Below the pieces are notes generated by a model, which was not told the origin of the DNA, did no database searches, and saw only the letters and a list, made by a program, of their open reading frames with translations. A stretch of DNA of 64,000 nucleotides from Apoda limacodes (taxonomy: Eukaryota; Arthropoda; Insecta; Lepidoptera; Limacodidae): NCBI GenBank assembly GCA_946406115.1, contig OX291545.1:15018001-15082000 (forward strand). Reading direction: 5' to 3'. A program made the translations under genes and the position numbers. This document shows positions 53,340-64,000 of the stretch, piece by piece. Numbering within the stretch: the first letter of the stretch is position 1; each line of letters opens with the position of its first letter.

Positions 53340-56300
53340 ATCGCACAAAAACACAAAACGGAACTATTTCTATATGATGTCCTAATTAAAAATCCAACTG
53401 GTTTCCAAACAATGTCTTTAAAGAAATAATTGTTTAACTTTTTTTTTTATTTAGACATAAATAAAAAAAATTATAAAAAGAAATGAGACCACTTGTATAT
53501 GTGTAGACGTTCTTGCAGGTAATGAAGGCGCAAGATAATGTCTGCTCGATTTATACCTTGTTTGTCAGCTTTCTACCAGGCGTCTGTGACAACCACAGCG
53601 CTGCAGCGGTAACAGTTGCATGGTGCTGGGACAATCGTTTACGCTTTGTGTTATTCAAATCACCAATCTTTTATTTCCTATGGAAGACTACTAGATGCTA
53701 GACGGGGGTGCTAGCAAAAGCTGTTTTTAGTCGCGGCGATTAGAAACAAATGTATCGACTAATATAGACTTAGAGGAATTGAATATTTTCTGAAAATGTA
53801 TGTAAACAATTTTATTTTACCGTTTTAACACATACAACATACACATGTTGCTGTAAAGGGGTTTCCTATTTTTTTTGGCCAGATTTTGTGATTAATAATA
53901 CGAACAAATATTTTTTTACCTCATCGGCGCTCTTGAAATAAGGCCATACCTACACCCAACGTTAAACTTTCTTATAGAAGAAATGCGAAAAGAACTTAAC
54001 GTTATGTAATTAGATAATAATATTCTGCTACATTTACTTAAGGTGACTTCGAAGAAAATTATTTATGCAAAATAATTCTGTACTAATATCTATAACTACT
54101 TTCTAATTTAATTTACTAATAAATACTTTTTAATTTCTTTACCTAAGTGCGTAATAATTACCCATCGATATATAAGTACAACAAGCGACAAAAAAAAAAT
54201 ACTTACTAATATTTTGAATTCTAATTAATGATTAAATAACCAGTTTTTTATTTAATTAATTAAATGTTTGAATTCAGTAAAAACTCGTCATTTATTTATT
54301 CATTGACATTTTGCAGTTAAGCTTATATTCAACTTACACTTCCGCCCTAAATTTGGTCATTGGCGTTGAATTCTTATGTTAACACGTTAAAAAAAAGTTT
54401 TGCTAACAATAACACAAATTTTATCTACTAGTAGAATATTTCGGGGACTGCTAAACTAAATTGCTAATAGTAGATAAAGTTTTAAGTTATGTGTAGCGAA
54501 TCATTTGTTTAATTATAACTTAAGTTTGGTTATTACTAAGTAAATTTCGAATATCTAAACCAGTTTTTTTATCATTTTTCTTTAGTGCAGCTCCTTAATT
54601 ATACTAATGAAAATGGCAATAGCATCTATAACTGTAGATTTAGTTCGTTTAAGCTGGGTTATAATTTAAACCGCAAAAATTTTAAAGAAAGCCCCGGGAC
54701 TCAAACTATCTCCGTACCAAATTTCATCTAAATCGGTTCGGTTCGGTCTGAGCTTGAATAGTTAACAGTAAAGTTATTTTCGCATTTATAATGTATGTAA
54801 TGTAGTATGGAAGTATGGATAGCAATTTTAAATAAAAACGCATTTTAAATGACAAATCCTATTTATAGATAGTACAACGCAATTTGTATGATTTTTTTAC
54901 GTCGGATTCACCTTAATTTATTATTTTTATGTCTGTTTTTCAACTAGTAATCTTCTATATATTTAAATAGTGTTCAAGGGTAGTATAGAAATAAGATAGT
55001 AGTTAAATAGATTAAAGTGAATGCACTGCACGCCACCGTCATTCTTTTACGAACAAAAAGATAAAGTGGGTTCAAGAGTTATCAATAAAAATATGTGCAT
55101 AAATATTTGTTTGACCTTATAGTACCTACAATATAACCACACATTAAAAAGTAGTAAATAACTAATGTTTATCTAATTTTCTCAACCTTAGTGTCCGTTA
55201 TTGGGGTTCAATAGTCAAACAAAACCTTGTGTTTCCGCCATGTCCCCGTCCGTATGTCACAACCATTTTATTCAAAGTATGACGTGTGTGTATAAATGCT
55301 ACAAAGCTAAAATTTGGCACCGTTTTAGAAATATGTAATTATTGTATTATGTTAAGAGACAGTACTACGTAACATAAAACTAAAAACAAGGATGACGCGA
55401 TATATATGTAACCGAGCGTGCGTTCGTAGTGCAGCTCAATGAGATTTAGAACTTTGAAGATTTCTTTGCCAAACAGAAAAAAAAAGTAAAAGGGGGTCAG
55501 TTTAGGATTTTTCATTAATCGTGATTTCACATTTCTAAGGGTTTGAAATATATCCCGACGAACACAGTAATTAAATTTGCTTCCGACGCATTAGGACCAA
55601 AACGCAAAAGGCCAAAAATATACGCATATGGACTTGTTAATAATTTTTTATTTTTTGAACTTCTGCTGCCATTGAAAACAGCATAATGTTTAAGTAATAG
55701 CTCTTAAAATGATAGTTTTTCCGGTTTCCTTAATATTATCTTGGTTTTAAGTGGTTTTACGACAAAAAACCCAGCAAAGAACGTGTGGTACAAGCAGTAA
55801 GTTAGAGTTCCGTAGAATAAAAATGATTGCTAATTTGAAAAACATAGAAATATGCACTTAAGATATAAATAAGGAACGCAACATAATACGAGGCTGAACG
55901 GAGAAATATACCTAAGAAGGAGGAAAATTTCTTTTACTATGGAAACCGTTGCTTTGTGGCAACTAATATTAACAATAACGCAATTTCATAGTTGAATTTC
56001 CAAGGAGGCTCTGAGCTAACGAGAACTGTGAGAGAGACTGTATCTCAACATATCCAGATCCTTGTTCTATATAAATCCCACGAAAAATAAGTGAAGTAGT
56101 AGGAGTCTATTTTCTATCATGTTTTAATGTAATCTTTAATCCTGTACAGGATTAAGCTATTTCTTTTATTTGGCTTTCTTTTCATTGTGGCAGGTCCTCG
56201 AATCTAAAACTTTCCTCGAGAAATCCACCAAGATCTATTGATTAAGGAGAGAGGGAGGTGATTAATAAATACGTCAGAGTCATATGCCTAATTATTCGGT

Positions 56301-57042
56301 CGAATGAATCGGTCAAGGTCATGGCACCGTCACTGAGAGACAGTGGCCCACCAATGGCGGTGCCGTCGGTGCCAACCTGCTAGATTACGTTTCCGACACG
56401 CATCACCGATTCCTTTTCATTAATCATGGGAGTTCCTGTACCGGTATTGATTTTACGTAATTAAGATAACCATCAGATGACTTTAGATGGGAATACCCTT
56501 TGTTCCTTTATTCATTAGCATTAGCCACAGGCGTCACACACAATCAACCAGTAATGACATATTTGATAAAATTTCCAAAAAATATGTGTCGAATGTTGTT
56601 AATTAATATAATCAAGTTTGTCTTCAGAAGTACTTAATATCTGAAATTAATTGGTTTTGATAATCCAAATGACATTTAATAAGTGATTGTGAAGTTAATG
56701 AGTTTGGTAAGAAACTGGTTAAGGTCTATTAGCACAGGTGTGCCCCTCCCTAGAATACCCAGTGCCCTCGGAGAAAAATGTGATGTATGTACGTACCTTA
56801 AACTCCTACAAGTTCTAACCACTTACCAGTTGAAAAAGATTTATGGCTGTTTGTTTATTATCGCTTTAGAGTGAAATACGGACGGAAAGACATGACAAAA
56901 TTATAAGTGTTTCATTTTTGCCACTTGGTAACATAACCCGACAAAGTAACGTTATTTGTAAAAAAAAACAAGTTCTGAGGTTTTTCAAAGTAATTATTGT
57001 TTATTTAATAATTAACTTAGACTATTGGATTTTATAGAAAAA
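53340..57042. other. Intergenic region DHPAA synthase to CFAP47-like gene
   Basis: 3.7 kb of mostly AT-rich sequence. The one repeat I can place is a reverse-oriented repeat C copy at 54585-54815 (CTCAAACTATCTCCGTACCA, AAATTTCATCTAAATCGGTT). Around 56319-56372 there is a GC-rich hairpin with GGCACCG and CGGTGCC arms. Minus-strand AATAAA at 57000-57005 is the likely poly(A) signal of the CFAP47-like gene. No coding region could be supported. Confidence 0.55.
53549..53555 (-). promoter_or_regulatory. Candidate TATA box of DHPAA synthase
   Basis: On the minus strand GGTATAAATCGAG lies about 212 bp upstream of the start codon and would place transcription start near 53520-53525, with a 5' UTR of about 185 nt. 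It is the best TATA match in the 300 bp upstream. Confidence 0.4.
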
Positions 57043-60000
57043 TCAATTTTCACCGCAATCTATTGCCTTTAAGAAAATGATTTTGTATGCCCGTATGTCC
57101 ATCCCACATTCTGAGGTAAGAGTGACGGAGTATTTATCAGAAAGGTTGTGAGCAGGGACCGTAAGAACGAGCGATGAGGTGGCTTCGGAGTGCAGTTGCA
57201 TCGTGACGTAGTCTACCCGAGGCAGCAAGTTCCGTGAACTGACCAGGTAGGTGGTCTCACAACGCAGGATGTGCTCGACTTCCGTCATGTCTGTTCCACC
57301 TTCAGCCAGGAGCATTCTCAAGATGATTCTCCCAGTCTTTGTTTCTGCGGTTAGAACATTTTTAAGATTAAACTCTATGTTATTGGTAATGTGGAGGAGC
57401 AATTACAACAGAACTGTAAGCTCGGCCACTTTGTATTAGTGAATTACTACATAGGTAAATGTACACTACGTTTTACGTATATATATAGCTTATGAGCCTT
57501 TATGTATCACCTACCTCTTCCTGTCAATATTACTCTACGTAAAATTTGCCTGGTAGAGATCAGTAGCGATAAGGCCGCTTTATTGTGCTATTTCTTTTAT
57601 TGTTATTTTCTTGTGTATTTTGTTAATTGTGCAATGAATAATATTGAATTGTATGAGAAATAGTCTGAAACGTAAGACTGTTTCGAACGATAAGTCAGTA
57701 CACACAATGCATTTATATTATTCACTATTTTTTTCCAGCGGCTCCGTCCGCGCTGAATTTGGTTTTTGGTGTTGAGTTCTTATACTATGGTAATTCCTTA
57801 AACAAGAATGTATGTTTGCTTTAGCAAGCTATAGTTCGTTTATGTGAATTCAGTTATTTATTCCTGGAGGAATATCATTACAGTGGCCAATATAATTCTT
57901 TGTCCTTTTAACTATCCCTGTGCTAAATTTCAGCTCAATTGGAGGCTCCGCTGCGACGACGTGAAGGAAGGACAAACGAACAAACTAATTTTAGTCTCGA
58001 TATGTAGAATAAAGTGAGTACATACATAGTAATAAGAAGAGGAGAGTACAGTATGTTGCGAAATTCGAAAAACGAGTTGTTGCGAGACATTTGTTTCGCA
58101 AGGGCAAAGAGAGGACTATTTATAAAAATGGAAGTTGTTTCTTCAAGCAAGTTATGAGAAGTACGAAATTAAGTTCTCAAATATTTACATTACTACCGAA
58201 ATCAGAGAGTATGAAAATCAAAAGTACCTTATAACGTTAGGGAGTTGCGCTAAGGGGGATGCCCACCGTCCATAGTGATTCCGGCCACAGGAGCCCACTT
58301 GTATAAACATATATAGATGATAAATAGACTCTACTATAAGCGCCTTGATAAAGAAGATGGTTATTAAAAAACGTAGGGTTTTAATGTCAGACATTTTGAT
58401 TTTTTTTAGAAATATGCATTTTAATAGACGTTTATGTTTTGTGATATAAAATCCAAATACCCAATATTATCTGTTGTTGTTTACAGTCACTCACTAGCAG
58501 ATACATTGGCTGAATACTATTGTTTCAGCTGGAGGCATTAGTACGTAGAGTTATTTTTTTAAACATCGGTGAACCACAGCTGTCACCTTAGTACATTGAC
58601 ACATTGCAATAAAGTAATGTGTTTCCAACGTATATCTATGTGTTGATGGTCCATCCAGCTTTCGTAAGTATTTTATAAATACTGCCATAAATAGACTTTA
58701 CATACATAGTAAAACTAGATTTTGCCCACGACTTCGTCCGCAAATCAGTATGGCGCGTCTATAACTTTAGATCTACTTAATGGATTCTGATAAAAGCGAT
58801 CAATCATCTGAAGCGCCTTGGAGTCTACTTTTTATAACTGAATACCGCAATGCAAACAGGTGTAGCCGTTAAGTCGTGATGACCGGCTACTTACCTTAAA
58901 AAATGGAAGATAAACGTTTCGCTACTATTAATATACTCAAATTATTCCTAACTTATACTGTCAAAGAAATCTATTCACAGTTATTTTTAAATAACGACGT
59001 TTTTTTATAACACGAATTTTCTGAGCATTTTTAGCCATAAATAGGCATCCTCGTTTACTTAACTATAACATATACTAATAAAAATACGTGAATTTTATTT
59101 GATGTTACTCTGAAAATATTTTTTCTTACAAAAATTTATGGATATGTCGAATGACAGGAAATTTTATAATCTTTTATTTCAATAGTAACCTTTTTTTGTC
59201 GTTGAATCAGAACTTTCCATCTTATGTTATATAGTTACCTATCAGCTTGTTAAACACTTCCATCATTTCTTCTGACGCGTATTCAAGTAAGGCGTACCGC
59301 AATGACTTCACCATGAGGTCGTTGCGATGGGGCAGTACCACAAGTGTCGTCCTATAGCATTCGCAAGCTTCTCCACAAGAGCAAGGTTCCATTGGCCAAG
59401 AATTTAAAGTCGCTTCAAGAGTGTCTACTGCTAGATCCCATCGTGGTTGAGTTGTTACTTTTATATAAAATTCTCCAATATTGCTTCTGAACCAAATCCA
59501 AGAGTTCTTTGTTTGAGCACTCAGACAAATTATTTGTAGATGCACCTTCTGCTCTACTACGTCTTGACCACTTTCTTTAGTGGATGCAGGTAAATTAATT
59601 TCTGTATCTACTAAGTTAAGGCGTCTTATGTATAGTTGTGGTCTACAATCATTTTCAATTTGTACAGGAATCGACGGTTCTTCATCAGTTATTATTAATT
59701 TGAAAGTAGCGGAAATTGAAAAAGGCGATATCAGTTGAATGTCAACTTTAGATGGTCGGTATATTGGTCCTGTTACTTTGCATTTCTTTAGAGGACTATG
59801 AGATTGTATTTGTCCATGTAGCGTAAATACCATGTAAGTATCAAAAAATCTCATCTTATTATAACCATGAACGAGAAGTGTGACCGATTCCTCTTTTACA
59901 AAGTTTGCTGTATATTTTACAGACACGTAAATTTTTTTGCCACTTTCGCCGGCAACAGTCCTTTCAATAATAAAATTACTGTTTGTATTATTGAGCAAAA

Positions 60001-63000
60001 TCGAAGTACACGTTAATGACTCTTGACTTGGACTAATAGCTACTTGTCGCGTGGAACTTCTAAGAAGCGGTGGGTTAAAATGCACCGTATCTTTTGGTGT
60101 CAACATCGGCAAAATGACGTATAAATGTATAGATAGAAATAGCATCTGCAAGAAATTTGGTTTCAGAAAATCTTTACTATTCAATGGAAAATTAAGTCGT
60201 AACATGTTCATAGCTTCTATAATAAGACATGCATTATGAATAATATCATTTTCATTGTCCTCTTCTGGCGCTTCTATAAATACCGAGAAATGATCTTGTA
60301 AAAATGGACAGTAATTTAAAAAGGTCAATATAATAGCAATACCATCTGATAGATCGGAAGTAATATTTTTAACAACTTTCGATGAGTTATAGTTGACCAG
60401 CTGTTTCTGATGTTGTTTCTGTATTTGTTCACTATACCAATCCGTTATTATTTTAATGATATCTCTATTTGATGTAGTTACGCAAACGCAATCGAAAAAA
60501 CAACTATCTACAACAAATACTTTATAAGTCTGTAGTACAAAGTCTATCCAACATTGTTTATTCAATCTTTGGTACAGATCGATATTATCAAGAAGTTCTT
60601 GGGTTAAAATTATATCTGAGTTTCGTTTTTGTGTTACATTGTCATTGTATATAACAAACTGGTTGTAACTTAAAAGAAACTTTGCATCTAGTGTCCATAA
60701 CTTTGCTCCACGGCACAACAATAAATGAATGATTTCTTTGTATGTGTCGTGGGTTTCTTTTGTTTGTTTAAAAGTATCATCTACACCAACGAGGCTGAAA
60801 GTTAATTAATAACACTTTAGAGTAAGGAATATTACCAATACGTAAACGAAATACAGATTTGTTACTTACGATATTGTATGCATATGCTTTGTGAGTGGCC
60901 CCGCAATTCTCCTAATGAAATGTAAATAAGAGGCATTTATACTTTTTCCTTTTGTAACACTATGTGGTGCTGGTGCAGTAGAAGATAGAGCATGAAACGT
61001 ATCAGGAATTTCAGGATATAAATCTTTACGAAATCCTTGCATGTACATCCATTTTCCAAGAAAGCTTAAGCACGTTTCTAAATATTCAAATAGTTTACTT
61101 TGTGTATTGTTAGGATAGAATGGATACGGATTATCAGTTGACTCAACTAAAATATGGGTGTGCAATGTTAATGGACAGTACGTGAAACAATAACTAACTT
61201 CGACATCACAACTGGCTCCACTTGAATGATGAAAAGTAACTGTAAAAGTTTTGGCAGCTGGTGTTTTACTACAAAAAACAATGTTGACAGTTACCAGTGT
61301 GTAAAGGTCTTCTTCTTCTTTACGTATATCATGTGAAATGATGCGAATGTCCATTTTTGGTTCATCTTTTGAAACACAGTCAAACGATTTTAAATCAGAT
61401 TCTCCCTCAAACTTTATAGTAATAATACGAGAGATTTCTTGACCAACAGTACAAGGAGGAAATATTAACCAAGTTGAATCAGGTGTCATTAAAGGAGTTT
61501 GTTTTCTACCGAGAAACGTTAAATTGTAATAGGGAGTAGTCATTTGTTTATCCAAATAAAATATAGCAGTAGCCAAAAATATTCCATGACCTTTTGGATG
61601 GAATATTAAATTAAATGTTACCCTTTCTTCAATATCTAATTCAAATTTAATATTTAAATCATTTACTATTGCATGATCAAGCTCCGTGCATAGATTCAAT
61701 GAAAAGTTTGGATATAATTTTGCTATTGCAATGGTCACATAAATATAGCATTTTGAGACATTGGTCATAGTAAATTCTATAGCGTTTTCCCCATGTTCTG
61801 TGAAATTGATTTCGAATTTATTTACTGAAAATTCAATCCAGGGTAATGATATAACTCCTGAAACTCGAAAGTATCCAATATCTTTGTGTACATCACGCAA
61901 TTTAACTTTTGAATTATTTTCGTAGTACCTGAAAATATTTTTTAAAACATGCTTATTTCTAGAATCATAATTATTAACAACTAAAAAAGTATTTTTTGCG
62001 TTTAATTACATACATGAACTAATGCAAACTAAGCTAGTTAAAAATGAGATCTATTATTGTTGCAGATAGCTCACTTCACTTAATAAAAATATTGAGTACA
62101 TCTATACTCTATACTTACTAATATTATAAAGAGGAAAGATTTGATTGTTTGTTTGTTTGTATTGAATAGGTCCAAAACTACTGGACCGATTTGAAAAATC
62201 GATTTTACCATTAGAAGCCGACATTATCCCTGATGAACATAGACTACTTTTTACCGCGGAAAAATGCTTCATTCTTACAGGAAATCGTGTAATAGGACAA
62301 CGTTTAGTAAGAATTACCTTCCGTACATTTGTAATTACTTAATTACGTAATTACTTCCTTTTTCACATTACTTCTAAACGGTTGAAACGATTGGGTTGAA
62401 ATTTAATATGGCTATTTCGATGGTTTTCTGGATGATTTAAAAAATTAAAAAATTGGACTCGGTAGGTGGCGCTGCTGTTGGTATGTCAACTATTAAACGG
62501 CTTGACCATTTGGGTTGAAATTATATATGTGTATTTCCATGGTTTCACAGACACGAATGAATTATGCCATTAAAGAGGAAAGACTTGATTGTTTGTTTTT
62601 TTTCTATAATTGAGGAGTTGCCGTAAGAACCTACGCTGATAACGAAATTTAGAGTGGGTGAAGCCGCTGGCAGAAGCTAGTTAGAGATAAAATTTAATAT
62701 GTCGTTGTCGCCAAAAGATATCCGCTGTATATTTTGTTTTCTTAATATTTTGTATTGTATTAGTGTACTTCTATTTTTCTCTATTATTAGTTGATATATT
62801 TGTACATATGTCTAAAGATCTCTTGTTATTTATACGGATGGCATATCAAAAAAAGCAAAACAGACAGACATAGTGTTAGTGTATATCTATCAAACATAAA
62901 ATAATGATAGCTTTAATGACAAAATCCAGGGACAAAACAGAGGAATATGTTTGTATGGGGAGAACTAGCGGGATATTTACTTTCAAGATGAAATCGATCA

Positions 63001-64000
63001 GATTTTTTCCATACAATCCAATATTAGTCGGGTTCACGTTAAACTTCTGAACTTAAAATAAACGAAAAGAACTTACTGTATGTAGTCATTAATGTAGTAT
63101 TTCATATCCAGCGTAAGTGGGTCTTCAGTAGGTGGACCAAGTATTCCATTTATTTTAAAAGGTATGAACGTATCAAATTCTCTTCTATAGGTATCATAAA
63201 CCTTAACAAATACAGTCTTTGACTGCATTCCTTCAAGAAAAAATGTAGTAATTTTTTGTTTTTCGGTACCATTGGCGATATAAACTTTGAAACAATTATC
63301 GTCAGTGTCTGCAACTTCTACAACAGTTCTTTGATGGCAGATGTTTTGAAAATTTAAAGGTACGTAAGTGATCATGTTAGCCGGTATTCGACCTAAATAT
63401 AAATATTTAGGTTGTATTATTAATTTTGGTTCTACAGTATTTCCACTTACAGGTAAAATTAGATTTTCTTTATTATTGATTTTCAAATTAATTTCTAAAG
63501 CAAAATCCAAAATACAAGACATTTTTACTGTTATTTTGAATGTTATTATGGTTTTTGGGCTTAAAACTCCTGACATAGGTTCCATTTTTAAACCTGGAAT
63601 CAATGGTTCCATAACATTAAAAATTGCAACTTCACGAGACGAATTTTCTAATCTTACTTCTTCTGAGGATTCCAAATTTAGTGCAACATCTTTAAATAGC
63701 ACCACCTGTTGCAAAAATTTTACTGAAACTTTCCTGGTCATGACTGTTAATTCTAATGCAACAGGTTTTATTGTATTTCTACAAAATAATTCAACTTCAT
63801 GTGATTTTGTTTTCGTTATTTTGCTAATGTATAATACATCACATATTCTACAGTCGTGTTTAGGTATAGTTCCACATTTTGGGATGAATTCATATGGTGC
63901 ATCGGCTTGTATTACATTCCAAAAAAAATCGGCATTTATGTTAAAATAATTATCGATTTTTACTGGTACGGACATTATGAAGTTTTCATTTGTGACCATT
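57043..64000 (-). CDS. CFAP47-like ciliary protein, C-terminal 1289 residues (partial)
   Basis: Large beta-rich protein, probably part of the axonemal central apparatus and in insects expected in sperm flagella. Exons on the minus strand: 64000-63077 (continues off the window), 61928-60870, 60794-59239 and 57374-57043. Phases 2, 2, 1 agree across all joins and the CDS closes exactly at TGA 57043. The first 660 residues and the stretch from about 925 to 1289 look like repeated ASH/MSP-type immunoglobulin-like domains (for example EVRLENSSREVAIFNVMEPL and ITVNIVFCSKTP-like strands). Between about 680 and 900 is a helical region with LLLCRGAKLW, SDLSDGIAIILTFLNYCPF and NFLQMLFLSIHLYVI, fitting a calponin-homology domain, the combination known for CFAP47. 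Exon 4 uses an acceptor inside ACCAATAACATAG, chosen because an in-frame stop lies just upstream. HYDIN or DLEC1 relatives are the alternatives. Confidence 0.7.
57375..59238. other. Intron of the CFAP47-like gene with retroelement tails
   Basis: It contains a LINE 3' UTR tail at about 57545-57655 (CCTGGTAGAGATCAGTAGCG, ATAAGGCCGC), a reverse repeat C copy at 57730-57990 (CAGCGGCTCCGTCCGCGCTG, AGCAAGCTATAGTTCGTTTA) and a short tail at 58705-58745 (CCCACGACTTCGTCCGC). The rest is unassigned. Confidence 0.55.
62100..62690 (+). repeat. Dispersed repeat C-like composite in a CFAP47-like intron
   Basis: It begins TACTTACTAATATTATAAAG with a (GTTT)n run, continues with CTACTGGACCGATTTGAAAA and a second internal copy at about 62380-62560 (CTAAACGGTTGAAACGATTG, then TTAAACGGCTTGACCATTTG), and ends ATTGAGGAGTTGCCGTAAGA with GCCGCTGGCAGAAGCTAGTT. 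Confidence 0.6.

Noticed and set aside
63368..63949. Plus-strand ORF of 193 codons
   Set aside because: It is the antisense shadow of the first visible CFAP47-like exon, whose frame joins in phase to three further exons.
1..64000. CRISPR arrays, operons, riboswitches, bacterial or viral gene blocks
   Set aside because: No regular spacer-repeat arrays or tightly packed same-strand genes; introns and moth repeats show nuclear insect DNA. The tandem structures present are transposon derived.

Overview
This window is insect nuclear DNA, almost certainly from a moth or butterfly (Lepidoptera). It is AT-rich, its genes are split by GT-AG introns, and it carries several dispersed repeat families that I know as typical of lepidopteran genomes. 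There is no sign of bacterial or organellar organisation. Exon joins below were worked out by hand from splice sites, reading phase and family conservation.

Five host genes can be read, four of them complete. (1) 1127-13906, minus strand: NFS1, the mitochondrial cysteine desulfurase, 8 exons, 451 residues. (2) 20405-34822, plus strand: NELF-E, the RNA-binding subunit of the negative elongation factor, 4 exons, 260 residues. It is head-to-head with NFS1 across 6.5 kb of transposon debris. (3) 38487-40183, plus: a two-exon secreted peptide precursor of 102 residues with a six-cysteine insect-defensin pattern, but with an acidic core. (4) 41430-53339, minus: an aromatic amino acid decarboxylase family member of 488 residues. 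Its Phe79-Tyr80-Asn192 signature marks it as 3,4-dihydroxyphenylacetaldehyde synthase (the Drosophila amd type) rather than dopa decarboxylase. (5) 57043-64000, minus: the last four exons (1289 residues) of a large ciliary/flagellar protein that looks like CFAP47; it continues beyond the right edge.

The rest is largely mobile DNA. NELF-E intron 1 holds a LINE with an uninterrupted 988-residue endonuclease-reverse transcriptase ORF, inserted into an older decayed LINE, and an internally deleted Tc1-like element. NELF-E intron 3 holds a second, broken LINE. The NFS1/NELF-E intergenic space holds a decayed DD82E transposase, a LINE remnant, and copies of a 220-bp MITE. Intron 1 of the DHPAA synthase gene holds a 1.78-kb Tc1-like element with intact ends. 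A hAT-type MITE with a perfect 8-bp target duplication sits in intron 4 of that gene. Three foldback elements and many SINE/LINE tails fill introns and spacers.

The genes do not form one pathway. NFS1 supplies sulfur for Fe-S clusters, NELF-E controls promoter-proximal pausing of RNA polymerase II, DHPAA synthase feeds cuticle cross-linking, the peptide is probably an immune effector, and the CFAP47-like protein should act in the sperm axoneme. I did not find a convincing undescribed multi-gene system. The most interesting items are the anionic defensin-like gene, the active-site signature of the DHPAA synthase, the degenerate RRM of NELF-E, and the layered transposon structures.
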